This document shows, piece by piece, positions 25,341 through 34,148 of a stretch of 64,000 bases of DNA. Each line of letters starts with the position of its first letter. The first letter of the stretch is position 1. Location of the stretch: positions 1-64,000 of the forward strand of contig NZ_JALAGU010000026.1 in assembly GCF_022712275.1 (NCBI RefSeq), given 5' to 3'. Below the pieces are notes generated by a model. The model was not told the origin of the DNA, did no database searches, and worked only from the letters and a program-made list of their open reading frames with translations. This stretch comes from Corynebacterium sp. Lineage in GTDB: Bacteria > Actinomycetota > Actinomycetes > Mycobacteriales > Mycobacteriaceae. A program made the translations under genes and the position numbers.

Positions 25341-26309
25341 CTACCCCAGCGCGCGGAACTCCGGGACGACGTGCTCGGCGAGCTCCGCCAGGGCGTCCTC
25401 CACCGGCCGGTTGCCGTGGCGCAGGCTGATCATGATGTGGTTCAGCCCCAGATCCTGCTGTGAATGCAGCAGTTCCAGCAGCGCGTTGCGGCCCAACCGG
25501 AACCCGAAGTCGCGTCCCTCCGCGGGATAGGACGGGTCCTCTGCCAGGTCGATCCACAACGACTCCCCCACCGGCCGGAACCCCACCCCCTGCTCCTCAC
25601 AGGACGCCCGCCACCTGTCGACCATGACCTTCTGGTCATGCAGGTTGCGGTGGCACGTCAGCCAGCCGTCGGCGTGCGCGGCGTTGAACTCGGTGGTCTG
25701 CAGGCAGGACCCCACCGCGAGCACCGGGACGCCGGCTGCGGTGGGCTTCGGCACGACCTCTGCGCCGCCCATGCGTCCCCTCGACCACGTCACCGGACGC
25801 ATCCGGGTCTCCCATGCCTTGCGTAGCACCGACAGGTTCTCCCGGAAATCCTCACCGCGGGTGCCGTTGTCCATGCCGAACGCGGCGAACTCCTCCGGTC
25901 GGTCACCGGAGGCCACACCCATGAGGAAGCGCCCGCCGCTGAGCCGGTCCAGCCCGGCCGAACGCTTCGCCAGCAGCAGCGGATGCGCCAGCGGAAGCAC
26001 CAGCGCCGCGGTCCCCAGGGCGATGGTCGACGTCTGCGACGCCAGCCAGGTCAGGTACATGAAGGGGTCGTGGATCTGACCGACGTCGCCGAAGGTCTCC
26101 ACATTCAGCGGGATGTCGCGGCACCACACCGCGGCGAAACCGGCGTCCTCCGCGGCCTGTGTGAGCGCGACCTGCCGCGCCAGGTCGCCGTCAGGTGTCA
26201 CCGGGGACAGACCGAGAGTCAGCTCGCCGGGCGCGAAAGTGCGCCGCCAGCCGGGCAGTGTCGTCGGCGGGTCCTCCGACAGGCGCATGATCTCGGGGAG
26301 TTCACGCAC
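25341..26309 (-). CDS. LLM-class flavin-dependent oxidoreductase
   Basis: 322-residue bacterial-luciferase-like TIM-barrel flavoenzyme. Supporting segments are ELTLGLSPV at the first strand, AEDAGFAAVWCRD, STIALGTAALVLPLAHP, LDRLSGGRFLMGVASGDRPE and the AHADGWLTCH region. It probably uses FMN or F420. The start is uncertain: a GTG at 26309 follows the DUF3017 stop by six bases, and an ATG at 26288 is the alternative. It is the last gene of the apeB-trmL-folD-DUF3017 run. Substrate unknown. Confidence 0.82.
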   Translation of the reverse strand: MRELPEIMRLSEDPPTTLPGWRRTFAPGELTLGLSPVTPDGDLARQVALTQAAEDAGFAAVWCRDIPLNVETFGDVGQIHDPFMYLTWLASQTSTIALGTAALVLPLAHPLLLAKRSAGLDRLSGGRFLMGVASGDRPEEFAAFGMDNGTRGEDFRENLSVLRKAWETRMRPVTWSRGRMGGAEVVPKPTAAGVPVLAVGSCLQTTEFNAAHADGWLTCHRNLHDQKVMVDRWRASCEEQGVGFRPVGESLWIDLAEDPSYPAEGRDFGFRLGRNALLELLHSQQDLGLNHIMISLRHGNRPVEDALAELAEHVVPEFRALG

Positions 26310-26314
26310 CGTGA

Positions 26315-26686
26315 TCAGCTTCCCAGGGAGTCGACGGACCAGGCGGTGGCCAACAGCAGGACGCCGACGATGAGACAGAAGGCCGAGTCGAACCGGCGGG
26401 AGCGGACGGCGAAGACTCCGAGGATCTTCGAATCCACCCACCAGCGGATCAGGCCGAGCCAGATCATGCCGGCACCGACGGCGAGTGTGCCGCGGCGCCA
26501 GTGCTCGGTGAGGATCAGCACCGCACCGGCGATGATCGCCACGAAGAAGAAGATGACGGAGAGCATCTGCAGGTTCCGGGTGACCCGGGACGCGGGCTGG
26601 TTCACGTCGTGCGGGTTCGCCAGCAGCGCACGCCGCTCCTCGTCGGTCAGCGGCACCAGGTCCGCGCGGTCTCCCTCAGTGGCCAC
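26315..26686 (-). CDS. DUF3017 membrane protein
   Basis: 123 residues: a cytoplasmic N-terminus of about 38 residues with DEERRALLANPHDV, then three hydrophobic segments (SVIFFFVAIIAGAVLIL; GAGMIWLGLIRWWVD; CLIVGVLLLATAW). It matches actinobacterial DUF3017 proteins, which are typically encoded next to folD, as here with only a six-base gap. Function unknown. Confidence 0.85.
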   Translation of the reverse strand: MATEGDRADLVPLTDEERRALLANPHDVNQPASRVTRNLQMLSVIFFFVAIIAGAVLILTEHWRRGTLAVGAGMIWLGLIRWWVDSKILGVFAVRSRRFDSAFCLIVGVLLLATAWSVDSLGS

Positions 26687-26692
26687 GGCAGG

Positions 26693-27550
26693 TCAGGCCT
26701 GCGCCGCGAGCCGCTCGGCGCGCTCGACGACGTTGCCGACCAGGAAGGCGCGGGTCAGCGGGCCCACACCGCCCGGGTTCGGGGCGACGGCACCGGCGAC
26801 CTCCCAGACGTCTGGATGGACGTCGCCGGTCAACTTGCCGTCCACGCGGGAGACTCCCACGTCGAGCACGGCGGCGCCTGGCTTGACCATGTCGGCGGTG
26901 AGCATGTGGGCCTTACCGGCGGCGGCGATGATGATGTCGGCGTCGCGGGTCTCCTTGGCCAGGTCCTTCGTACCGGTGTGACACAGGACGGTGGTGGCGT
27001 TCTCGGAGCGGCGGGTGAGCATCAGACCGATCGGGCGGCCGACGGTGACACCACGGCCGATGACGACGGCCTTGGCGCCGTTGATCTCCACGCCGTAGCG
27101 GCGCAACATGCTGATCGCACCGTTGGGGGTGCAGGGCAGCGGGGCGGGCTCGTTGAGCACGAGCTTGCCGAGGTTCACCGGGTGCAGGCCGTCAGCGTCC
27201 TTGGCGGGGTCGATGCGCTCCAGGACCTCGTTCTCGTTGAGGTGCTCCGGCAGCGGGAGCTGGACGATGTAACCGGTGCAGGCCGGGTCAGCGTTGAGCT
27301 CGTCGATGACGGCGTTGAGCTCGTCCTGGCTGACAGTCGCCGGCAGATCCCTGCGGATACTGGTGACGCCGATCTTCTCGCAGTCCCTGTGCTTCATCTT
27401 CACGTAGGAATGGGAGGCGGGGTCGTCGCCGACAAGCACCGTCGCCAGGCCCGGGGTGATCCCCTTCGCCTTGAGCGCGGCCACCCGCTGCGCGAGGTCC
27501 TCGAAGATCTCACCTTGGTACAGTTTTCCGTCCAGCTTCATCGCAGTCAC
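26693..27550 (-). CDS. folD: Methylenetetrahydrofolate dehydrogenase/cyclohydrolase
   Basis: 285-residue bifunctional enzyme that interconverts 5,10-methylene- and 10-formyl-tetrahydrofolate with NADP. Signature segments are HSYVKMKHRDCEKIGV (catalytic Lys), GYIVQLPLPEHLNE, and VIGRGVTVGRPIGLMLTRR for the cofactor site, then DVGVSRVDGKLTGDVH and PNPGGVGPLTRAFL. The GTG at 27550 has AAGGT about 10 bases upstream; the ATG three codons later is an alternative. Confidence 0.95.
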   Translation of the reverse strand: MTAMKLDGKLYQGEIFEDLAQRVAALKAKGITPGLATVLVGDDPASHSYVKMKHRDCEKIGVTSIRRDLPATVSQDELNAVIDELNADPACTGYIVQLPLPEHLNENEVLERIDPAKDADGLHPVNLGKLVLNEPAPLPCTPNGAISMLRRYGVEINGAKAVVIGRGVTVGRPIGLMLTRRSENATTVLCHTGTKDLAKETRDADIIIAAAGKAHMLTADMVKPGAAVLDVGVSRVDGKLTGDVHPDVWEVAGAVAPNPGGVGPLTRAFLVGNVVERAERLAAQA

Positions 27551-27570
27551 GCGGTCTACCTTATCGCGCC

Positions 27571-28083
27571 CTACACCGCACCCGGGAAACCCGCCTGGCG
27601 CCAGGCTTCATAGGTGGCGACGGCGGCGGCGTTCGCGAGGTTCATGCTGCGCCGGCCGGGCAGCATCGGGATACGGACCTGCTGCGTGACGCGCGGGTCG
27701 TCCAGCGCCTCCTGCTCCAGTCCGGTGGGCTCGGTGCCGAAGAGGAGGACGTCGCCGGGTTCGTAGGTGATGTCGGTGAACCAGGTGTCCGCGTGGGCGG
27801 TGAAGGCGAAGACGCGGTGGCCGCCCTCATCGGCGAGTTCCGCCAGTGCGGCGTCCCGGTTCTCGTGGAGCATGACGGACGCCAGGTCGTGGTAGTCCAG
27901 TCCGGCCCGCTTGACGTGCTTGTCGTCGAAGTTGAAGCCGAGCGGCCCGGCGAGGTGCAGCGCTGCACCCGTGCCGGCGCACTGTCGGATGGTGTTACCG
28001 GTGTTCCCCGGGATGACCGGCTGGTCGAAGAGCACGTGGCAGAAGGGGTTCACGGGGATCGCGGAGTTCACGGCGTCGCTCAC
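27571..28083 (-). CDS. trmL: tRNA (cytidine(34)-2'-O)-methyltransferase
   Basis: 170-residue SPOUT-class methyltransferase that modifies the wobble position of tRNA-Leu isoacceptors. PVIPGNTGNTIRQCAGTGAA is the family N-terminus, LLFGTEPTGLEQEAL is the SAM-binding knot strand, and RIPMLPGRRSMNLANAAAV closes the trefoil knot. The GTG at 28083 overlaps the apeB stop (GTGA), which indicates coupled translation; the frame stays open 12 bases further upstream. Confidence 0.93.
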   Translation of the reverse strand: MSDAVNSAIPVNPFCHVLFDQPVIPGNTGNTIRQCAGTGAALHLAGPLGFNFDDKHVKRAGLDYHDLASVMLHENRDAALAELADEGGHRVFAFTAHADTWFTDITYEPGDVLLFGTEPTGLEQEALDDPRVTQQVRIPMLPGRRSMNLANAAAVATYEAWRQAGFPGAV

Positions 28084-29378
28084 AGTTCCCACCACGCCTT
28101 CAGCGCCTCGGCGAACCAGGCGATGTCCTTCACCCCGGCCATCTCCCGGGCGGAGTGCATCGACAACAACGGGATGCCGACATCCACGGTGGGGATGCCG
28201 AGTCTGGTCGCGGTGATCGGGCCGATGGTGGACCCGCAGGGAACGTCGTTGTTCCCGGCGAAAACCTGGTCAGGGACACCTGCGGTAGCACAGGCGCGGC
28301 GCCAGGCGGCAGCGGTGACGGCGTCGGTGGCGTAGCGCTGGTTGGCGTTGACCTTGAGCACCGGACCGGCGTTCATCACCGGGCGGTTCACGCCGTCGTG
28401 CTTGCCCGCGAAATTCGGGTGGACACTGTGCGCCGCGTCCGCGGACACGCAGGCCGACCGGGCGTACATCGCGCGGGTCGCCGCGGCGTCCGCCCCGAGC
28501 GAGGACACCACGCGCACCAGCACATCCTCCAGCACCGGACCCGCGGCGCCGGAGGTGGTGGCCGAGCCGATCTCCTCGTGATCGAAAGCAGCGAGGACCC
28601 GGATGTCCTTCCCCTGGCCGGAGGCCGGGGACGCCGCCAGCAACGCCTCGAGCGAGGTGAAGACACTGGAGAGGTTGTCCATCCGCCCGGCGGCGAGGAA
28701 GTCCTCCCGGGCACCGAAGATCCCGCCGTGCTGGGCATCGACGGTGATGAGGTCGTGGGCGACGATGTCGTCGGCCTCGACTCCCGCAGCCTGCGCCACC
28801 ACATCGAGAATCGTCGGGGTGTCCTCCCCGACGGCGAAGACCGGCTGCATGTGCAGCTGACGGTCCAGCTTCAGGTCGGCGTTGACGTTGCGGTCGAGGT
28901 GGATCGCCAGGTGCGGGACGCGCAGCACGGGCCCGGTGGCGACGAGTTTCTCGGTGCCGTCGGCGAGCACGACGCGTCCGGCCAGCCGCAGTTCCCGGTC
29001 CAGCCAGGACGCCAGGATCGCCCCGCCGTAGATCTCGACGGCGGCCTGCCTCCAGCCGGCGGTGCCCGGGAGATCACCGATCGGCTTGAGCTTGAGGCCG
29101 GGCGAGTCGGTGTGGGAGCCGATGATGCGGAAACCGCTGATGGCGGGGTCAGCACCCTGCGGAACATCCCAGGCGATGAGTGCCCCGCCGCGGACGATGT
29201 AGTGCCCGCCGGGCCTCACGGCATCCACTCCCCACGGCGTCCGCTCGTCCTCGCGGACGTAGCCGGCGTCCTCCAGGCGTCGGGCGACCTCGGCGGCGGC
29301 ATGGTAGCTGGAGGGGGACGCGGCAATGAAGTCGGCGAACCGGCGGGCGAGGGTGGCTGCTGGGGCAGAGTCGGTCAT
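28080..29378 (-). CDS. apeB: M18-family aminopeptidase
   Basis: 432-residue cytosolic di-zinc aminopeptidase (aspartyl aminopeptidase type). GSHTDSPGLKLKPIGD contains the first metal-ligand His and Asp. FDHEEIGSATTSGAAGPVLE holds the catalytic Glu and ligand Glu. AHSVHPNFAGKHDGVNRP and the near-terminal MHSAREMAGVKD provide further ligands. It is the first gene of a leftward run with trmL and folD. Confidence 0.93.
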   Translation of the reverse strand: MTDSAPAATLARRFADFIAASPSSYHAAAEVARRLEDAGYVREDERTPWGVDAVRPGGHYIVRGGALIAWDVPQGADPAISGFRIIGSHTDSPGLKLKPIGDLPGTAGWRQAAVEIYGGAILASWLDRELRLAGRVVLADGTEKLVATGPVLRVPHLAIHLDRNVNADLKLDRQLHMQPVFAVGEDTPTILDVVAQAAGVEADDIVAHDLITVDAQHGGIFGAREDFLAAGRMDNLSSVFTSLEALLAASPASGQGKDIRVLAAFDHEEIGSATTSGAAGPVLEDVLVRVVSSLGADAAATRAMYARSACVSADAAHSVHPNFAGKHDGVNRPVMNAGPVLKVNANQRYATDAVTAAAWRRACATAGVPDQVFAGNNDVPCGSTIGPITATRLGIPTVDVGIPLLSMHSAREMAGVKDIAWFAEALKAWWEL

Positions 29379-29499
29379 GGGGACCAGTTAACCACCGGGG
29401 CCGCCGTGGAACCCGACCACCTCCCCGGTATAGATCATGTGTTCTATTCAGCGACCTGTTCCGGAATTCCACGTCCGACCCCCTCATAGAGTCCATGTC

Positions 29500-30834
29500 A
29501 TGACCGCACCACCGGCACCACCACCTCCCCAGGACGGCATCGACATCGTCGACCTCGCCTTCCATGACATCTACTTCGGCCCTGTCCCGGCACCGTTTCC
29601 GCAGTGGTCCCTGGAAACGGCCACGGACCTGTTGTCCGAAGCCACCCGCGCGCACAACCGTGCCCTGCTCGTCATGGCTGCCGAGTGCACCCCGGAGCCG
29701 GACGCGGATGTCGAGGCGCATCTCAGTGAGCTGAGCGCCCGTCTCTCCCTGCCCCGGCACCGCGCCGAGATGCTCACCGACATCGGACTGTTCCTTCGGC
29801 GCTTCCCGGTTCTCGCCCGTCGTATCGCCGGCGGATTCCTCGGCCCCGACCATCTCACGATGCTCGCCCGGTCCGTCACCGGTGTCTCCCCCGAGGATGA
29901 CCGCGACGTCGAAGGTGATCTCCTCGTCCTGCTGGCTCCCCGGCGCGACGGACTGTCCCTGCCCGGCGTCGCGGCGCTGCGCAACCGGGTCCGTCGGATC
30001 ATCACCGAGCGGGACGCGTTGGCCCGTCCACCGGAGCCCGGAGAAAGGACGACACCGGCAACCGGCACCAGGCAGCGCCGGGTGGACGTCGCCGGGGGAT
30101 ACGATCCCGGCACCATCGTCATCACGGCGACCCTGCCCACGGAGGAAGCGGAGGAGTTCACTCTCATCCTCGACGCGGTCGGTCGGAAGCTCGGCTGTTC
30201 CCGGGCCGACGCGCTGATGCACCTGGCCCGCGGCACCGCGGACGTGCAGGTCACCCTCAATCTCTACCGTGACCCGGAGTCGCCGGTCGCAGCCACCCAG
30301 GCCGGGACATGGCTGGATGCCGCAGCCACCGACACGTTCATGGAGCGGGTGTCCCACCTGCGCATTCTCGCGCACGAGTCCACCGGGACCTACACCCCCA
30401 CCGAGGCGATCGTCGCCTTCGTCAGGGGCAGGGACGGCACCTGCCGTCACCCCGGCTGCGACGTGCCCGCCGACCGGTGCCAGATCGACCACATCATGCG
30501 TCACCAGGGCGGTGGCCCCACCGCCACCCGGAACCTCCACTGCCTGTGCCAGCGCCACCACCTCATGAAGACGATGGGATGGCAGGACATCACCATGGCG
30601 CCCGACGGGACGGAGATGTGGACAAGCATCGGGGACGGTCACGTCTACCTCACCGAACCGACCGGCCCACTGGCCGCCTACGCCCGGTCCACCTTCTCCT
30701 CCCGGGCCACCCGTCGGTACCGCACCCTGCGCGAGCACAATGAACGGCGACTGGCCGAGCAGCACCGGGTACGCGACGCCGTGACTTCTGTTCAGGACGC
30801 CACGGCCCAAGACTCAGAGGAGGTGCCGTTCTAG
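29500..30834 (+). CDS. DUF222 / HNH endonuclease domain protein (13E12-type)
   Basis: 444 residues. The N-terminal two thirds are a helical DUF222 domain (alternating charged helices, VEAHLSELSARLSLPRHRAE). A C-terminal HNH domain runs from about residue 310 with CRHPGCDVPADRCQIDHIM and CLCQRHHLMKT, keeping the paired cysteines, the DH of the first strand and the HH near the end. Such proteins occur in many copies in mycobacteria and corynebacteria and are sometimes mobile or selfish; function is not established. The ATG at 29500 was chosen because the frame upstream has no ribosome site; the start is uncertain. Confidence 0.8.
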   Translation: MTAPPAPPPPQDGIDIVDLAFHDIYFGPVPAPFPQWSLETATDLLSEATRAHNRALLVMAAECTPEPDADVEAHLSELSARLSLPRHRAEMLTDIGLFLRRFPVLARRIAGGFLGPDHLTMLARSVTGVSPEDDRDVEGDLLVLLAPRRDGLSLPGVAALRNRVRRIITERDALARPPEPGERTTPATGTRQRRVDVAGGYDPGTIVITATLPTEEAEEFTLILDAVGRKLGCSRADALMHLARGTADVQVTLNLYRDPESPVAATQAGTWLDAAATDTFMERVSHLRILAHESTGTYTPTEAIVAFVRGRDGTCRHPGCDVPADRCQIDHIMRHQGGGPTATRNLHCLCQRHHLMKTMGWQDITMAPDGTEMWTSIGDGHVYLTEPTGPLAAYARSTFSSRATRRYRTLREHNERRLAEQHRVRDAVTSVQDATAQDSEEVPF

Positions 30835-30855
30835 CGGGTTCCGGAGGGAAAACAA

Positions 30856-31002
30856 CTACGCTGCCTCCACTCCCGCCACGCAGACCCGACCGTTCTCGAC
30901 GCTCATGTCGACCCGGGCTCCGGTAATGGTCAGATACCATTTACCGCGGTCCCAGTCATGGGTGGCGATGGTCTGCGCGTCCGCGTCAGGACAGGTCAGC
31001 AC
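30856..31002 (-). CDS. Small 48-residue ORF coupled to the S9 peptidase gene
   Basis: The GTG at 31002 overlaps the last codons and stop of the S9 peptidase in another frame, suggesting coupled translation. The peptide has Cys at residues 4 and 41, a DWDRGKWYLTITGARVDM stretch that alternates like beta strands, and codons ending mostly in G or C over the non-overlapping part, as expected for coding DNA. It lacks a signal peptide. It could be a real small protein or the tail of a lost larger gene. No family recognised. Confidence 0.45.
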   Translation of the reverse strand: MLTCPDADAQTIATHDWDRGKWYLTITGARVDMSVENGRVCVAGVEAA

Positions 31003-32825
31003 ACCCCGTGAGCCGTCAGCCAGTCGACCATCGCAGCGGCGATACGCTGCCGGTTCACCGGCCGGACGAAGACGTGCCCCTCGTCCTCCAGCTCCAGTGC
31101 AGCGGTCGGCACACCGCGCTGCGCCAGTGCCGCACTCATCTGCAGGTACTCGCTCGGCGGCACATTCGTGTCGTGCAGCCCGTGGATGAACAGCACCGGC
31201 GTCGTCGCCGCCCCGGCCCCCGAGACAGGCATACCCGACAACCTGACCAGCGGAGACACCGCCTTCAGCAGCTCCCCGTCCTGGATCGGGTAACCGTACT
31301 TCGGGAACGCCGCAGAGGCGATCCACGGCTCCGTGTCCCGGTAGAAGGTCTCCAGGTCGCTCATCCCGCACGCGCACACCGCCGCCCGGAACAGGTCCGG
31401 GAACCACGTCACCGCCACATTCACCAGGTAGCCGCCGTAGGACCGACCGGAGACCGCCAGGCGTGACCGGTCGGCCAGTCCGGCGTCCACCAGGAAGGAC
31501 GCCGAGTCCTCGAGGTCCCTGATCCCGGCGAACCTCCCGTAGCGGTTGTCGGCGTGCTGGAAGGCACGGCCGTCCCCGGAGGAGCCGCGGACATTCGGCG
31601 TGAACACCGAGACGCCGGCGTCGATCACCGCACGCAGCACGTCATGGTGCCCGGGACGCGACTGCCCCTCCGGCCCGCCGTGGAAGTGCAGCAGCATCGG
31701 GGCAGGCCCCGTCACCGGCGCACCGTCGGACCCGACGGCCCGGTACAGCCAACCGGACAGTTCCACCCCGTCATGTGCGCTGTAGCGCAGCAGTTCCGGC
31801 TCCCCCAGCAGCCGGACATCGCCGTCGACAGGTACCCCGGTCACCGGTGTCATCCTGCTGGTGCGGGTGTCCACCAGGTAGACCGTCGGCGGGGCGTCCG
31901 GACTCTCCACCGTGCACACCAGCGACGCCCCGTCATCCGTGATCCGCAGCCCGTGCGCCACCATCCCCGGCAGGGTCACCTCCCGCCGCGCGGTCACCCG
32001 CTGGTCGGGGTCGAGCCGCAGCACCTCCAACGCGGAGCGCCCCGAGAGGTTCCACAACACCGCACCGGCCTCCTCGGAGCCGCTGATGCAGAACTCGTCA
32101 ACATCGGCCTCGCGGTAGTGGATGAGCTCACGGCTGCGCATCACCCCGTGCTTGGCGTGGATGCGCAGCACCCGACGCCGGTCGCTGTGATGATCCGAGC
32201 ACACGAGCATCACCGGTTCGCCGTCCTCGCGCGGCGGCAGAATGCACCCGGCGTCGGTGGTCGCCCCGGGTTGTGGCGGCAGGAGAGGACGCCACGACCC
32301 GTCCGGCCCGATGAGCAGCAGTTCCCGGTTCGCCCGCGGCCCGACCCGCATCAGGGCGTGGCCGGCGTGCGCGGCGACGAGTTTGCCGTCCACGCGGCGG
32401 TCGATGACCTGCACCGACCCGTCAACCGGGCTGACGAGGCGTCCCTCCGCCAGGCCGTCCTCACGCACGGCGTCCACGGCGAGGTGGCCGGCGTCCCACT
32501 CGACCAACGAGGTCTTCGCGTCGGTGTCGTCCCGCAGCAGCACCGCCGAATCATCCCCGGGATCGGTGGAGACCAGCCAGATCTCGGTGCGCTCGGTGCC
32601 CTCGGGGGCGATCTCCACGGCCAGCCAGTGGGCGTGCGGGGAATAGCGCACCGCCACCGCAGGGCCGGACGCCGGGATGCGGATCCGCCGGGCGTCCCCC
32701 AGGACCCCGTTGAGGAGCGGGGCCTGCATCGCCACGGGCAGCCCCTCGGGATCGGCGTCGTCACGCAGGATGAAGGCGAGCGCGGATCCGTCGGGGGCGA
32801 TGTCCGGGGCGGTGGTGTGTCTCAC
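30996..32825 (-). CDS. S9-family prolyl oligopeptidase-like peptidase
   Basis: 609 residues, with an N-terminal beta-propeller-like region of about 350 residues and a C-terminal alpha/beta-hydrolase domain. GRSYGGYLVNVAV carries the nucleophile Ser, LFIHGLHDTNVPPSEYLQM the Asp, and LEDEGHVF the His. MLLHFHGGPEGQSRPG forms the oxyanion region. There is no signal peptide, so it is cytosolic and should cut short peptides, probably after Pro or with relaxed specificity. The GTG start is 10 bases after the ATP-grasp gene stop, and the small ORF overlaps its end, giving a three-gene transcription unit. Confidence 0.88.
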   Translation of the reverse strand: MRHTTAPDIAPDGSALAFILRDDADPEGLPVAMQAPLLNGVLGDARRIRIPASGPAVAVRYSPHAHWLAVEIAPEGTERTEIWLVSTDPGDDSAVLLRDDTDAKTSLVEWDAGHLAVDAVREDGLAEGRLVSPVDGSVQVIDRRVDGKLVAAHAGHALMRVGPRANRELLLIGPDGSWRPLLPPQPGATTDAGCILPPREDGEPVMLVCSDHHSDRRRVLRIHAKHGVMRSRELIHYREADVDEFCISGSEEAGAVLWNLSGRSALEVLRLDPDQRVTARREVTLPGMVAHGLRITDDGASLVCTVESPDAPPTVYLVDTRTSRMTPVTGVPVDGDVRLLGEPELLRYSAHDGVELSGWLYRAVGSDGAPVTGPAPMLLHFHGGPEGQSRPGHHDVLRAVIDAGVSVFTPNVRGSSGDGRAFQHADNRYGRFAGIRDLEDSASFLVDAGLADRSRLAVSGRSYGGYLVNVAVTWFPDLFRAAVCACGMSDLETFYRDTEPWIASAAFPKYGYPIQDGELLKAVSPLVRLSGMPVSGAGAATTPVLFIHGLHDTNVPPSEYLQMSAALAQRGVPTAALELEDEGHVFVRPVNRQRIAAAMVDWLTAHGVC

Positions 32826-32834
32826 GTCTGCAGG

Positions 32835-34097
32835 CTACCGGAGAGGATCAGCGGTGAGAATCCACGTGTCCCGCCCACCGCCGCCCCGCGAGGAGTTGAC
32901 GACCGTCGACCCGGCAGGTGCCACGCGGGTCAGCCCCACCCGCACCGTCGTGGCGCCCCCGGAGTCCAGGAGGCTGAACATCCGCAGGTCGACATGTCGG
33001 TCGGTGCCGTCGAGAGCGGGCAGCGTGGACAGCTCGACCCGCTCCTGCCCGATGAAGGACGCCGGGTCGGCGAGGATCTCCGCCCGGCGCGCCGCCAGCT
33101 GCGCCCGGGTGCACTCCGGTCCGACGGTGATACCCGACCCGCCGTACCCGTCGACCGGTTTGACGACAAGCTCATCCAGCCGGTCAAGGACCGTCAGGCG
33201 CTGCCCGGGATCGGCGCACAACCATGTCCTGACCTGCTGCAGCGCGGGCTCCTCCCCCAGGTAGAAACGCACCATCTCAGGTACGGAGGCGTAGACGGCC
33301 TTGTCGTCGGCCAGACCGTTGCCTGGCGCGTTGACGATACGGACGGTCCCGGCGGCGAGTGCGTCGCCGATCCCCGGGACCCCCGCTGCGAGGTGCGACT
33401 CGGTCACCCGCAGGTACACGAGGTCGACCAGCCGGTCACCGTCCAGGTCCCACAGCACCGGCGTCCCGCGTTCCACGACCTCCAGCTGGTCACAGGTCCG
33501 TGGTGCCAGGTCACCGGTCTCGGCGATGATGCGCTGCTCGTCCCAGGACGGATCGTCCTCACCAGCGGTGAGCAGCACAGCGTGGTCGGACGCATCCCGC
33601 ACGGCGTCACACAACATCTCCAGTGCACCGTCTGTCGGCACCAGCCGGTCCCCCATCGCCTCAATGAGCTCCGGGTGGTGTTCCTCCGTCACCTGCCGCG
33701 CGGCCAGGGCGAAGGTGAGGCCGGAGGGCATCCGGAGATTGTCCTCCAGCACCCGCCAGTCGGAGATCTGCTGCTCAGTCCCGGAACACACCAGGTCAGC
33801 ACCGGTGACACAGGCCCGGATGGTTCCCCCGGGAACCCGGTGGCCCAGTTCGGTGTAGCCGGGGGCACGGCGGATCACCGCGGCGTCCATCCTTCCCGCC
33901 CGGACGATCCCGGCGTCCTCCGGGGAGGTCGCACCATAGACGTCGGCGAGGAAGTGGTCGAGGGCACGGGCGCGCTGCTCGACCCCGGCGGCGAGTCCGG
34001 TCCACACGGTCTCGTCGATGATCCGGGGCACCGGTTCGATGTCGAAGGGCTGCCCGTTGAAGGTCATGCCGTGTCCGGCGGGATCGGGGAGCATCAT
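32835..34097 (-). CDS. Circularly permuted ATP-grasp protein (CP-ATPgrasp type)
   Basis: 420 residues. The family is recognised by HGMTFNGQPFDIEPVPRII at the start, ALDHFLADVYG, VNAPGNGLADDKAVYASVPE and RFYLGEEPAL, and by VVKPVDGYGGSGITVGP, where lysine and glycine-rich strands bind ATP. Relatives are thought to form peptide or amide bonds and are usually found beside an alpha-E domain protein and a transglutaminase, neither of which is visible here. Instead it sits with an S9 peptidase and, divergently, two C1-type aminopeptidases. A second ATG one codon inside (34094) is equally possible. Reaction unknown. Confidence 0.82.
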   Translation of the reverse strand: MMLPDPAGHGMTFNGQPFDIEPVPRIIDETVWTGLAAGVEQRARALDHFLADVYGATSPEDAGIVRAGRMDAAVIRRAPGYTELGHRVPGGTIRACVTGADLVCSGTEQQISDWRVLEDNLRMPSGLTFALAARQVTEEHHPELIEAMGDRLVPTDGALEMLCDAVRDASDHAVLLTAGEDDPSWDEQRIIAETGDLAPRTCDQLEVVERGTPVLWDLDGDRLVDLVYLRVTESHLAAGVPGIGDALAAGTVRIVNAPGNGLADDKAVYASVPEMVRFYLGEEPALQQVRTWLCADPGQRLTVLDRLDELVVKPVDGYGGSGITVGPECTRAQLAARRAEILADPASFIGQERVELSTLPALDGTDRHVDLRMFSLLDSGGATTVRVGLTRVAPAGSTVVNSSRGGGGRDTWILTADPLR

Positions 34098-34136
34098 TTC
34101 ACCAGGGTAAACCCGGCCGACGGGCCCTGCAGCGCG

Positions 34137-34142
34137 TATAAC
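34137..34142 (+). promoter_or_regulatory. -10 element of leaderless pepC-type gene
   Basis: TATAAC with its last base seven bases upstream of the A of the ATG at 34149, so transcription should begin at or next to the start codon. No ribosome site is present. The 51-base gap to the divergent ATP-grasp start leaves no room for a leader. Confidence 0.5.
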
Positions 34143-34148
34143 GGACAC

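Noticed and set aside
29500..30834. HNH protein as part of a phage-defence island
   Set aside because: It stands alone among housekeeping genes, and DUF222/HNH proteins are common and multi-copy in this group.
31554..34148. 865-codon extension upstream of pepC copy 1
   Set aside because: It is antisense to the S9 peptidase and the ATP-grasp gene.
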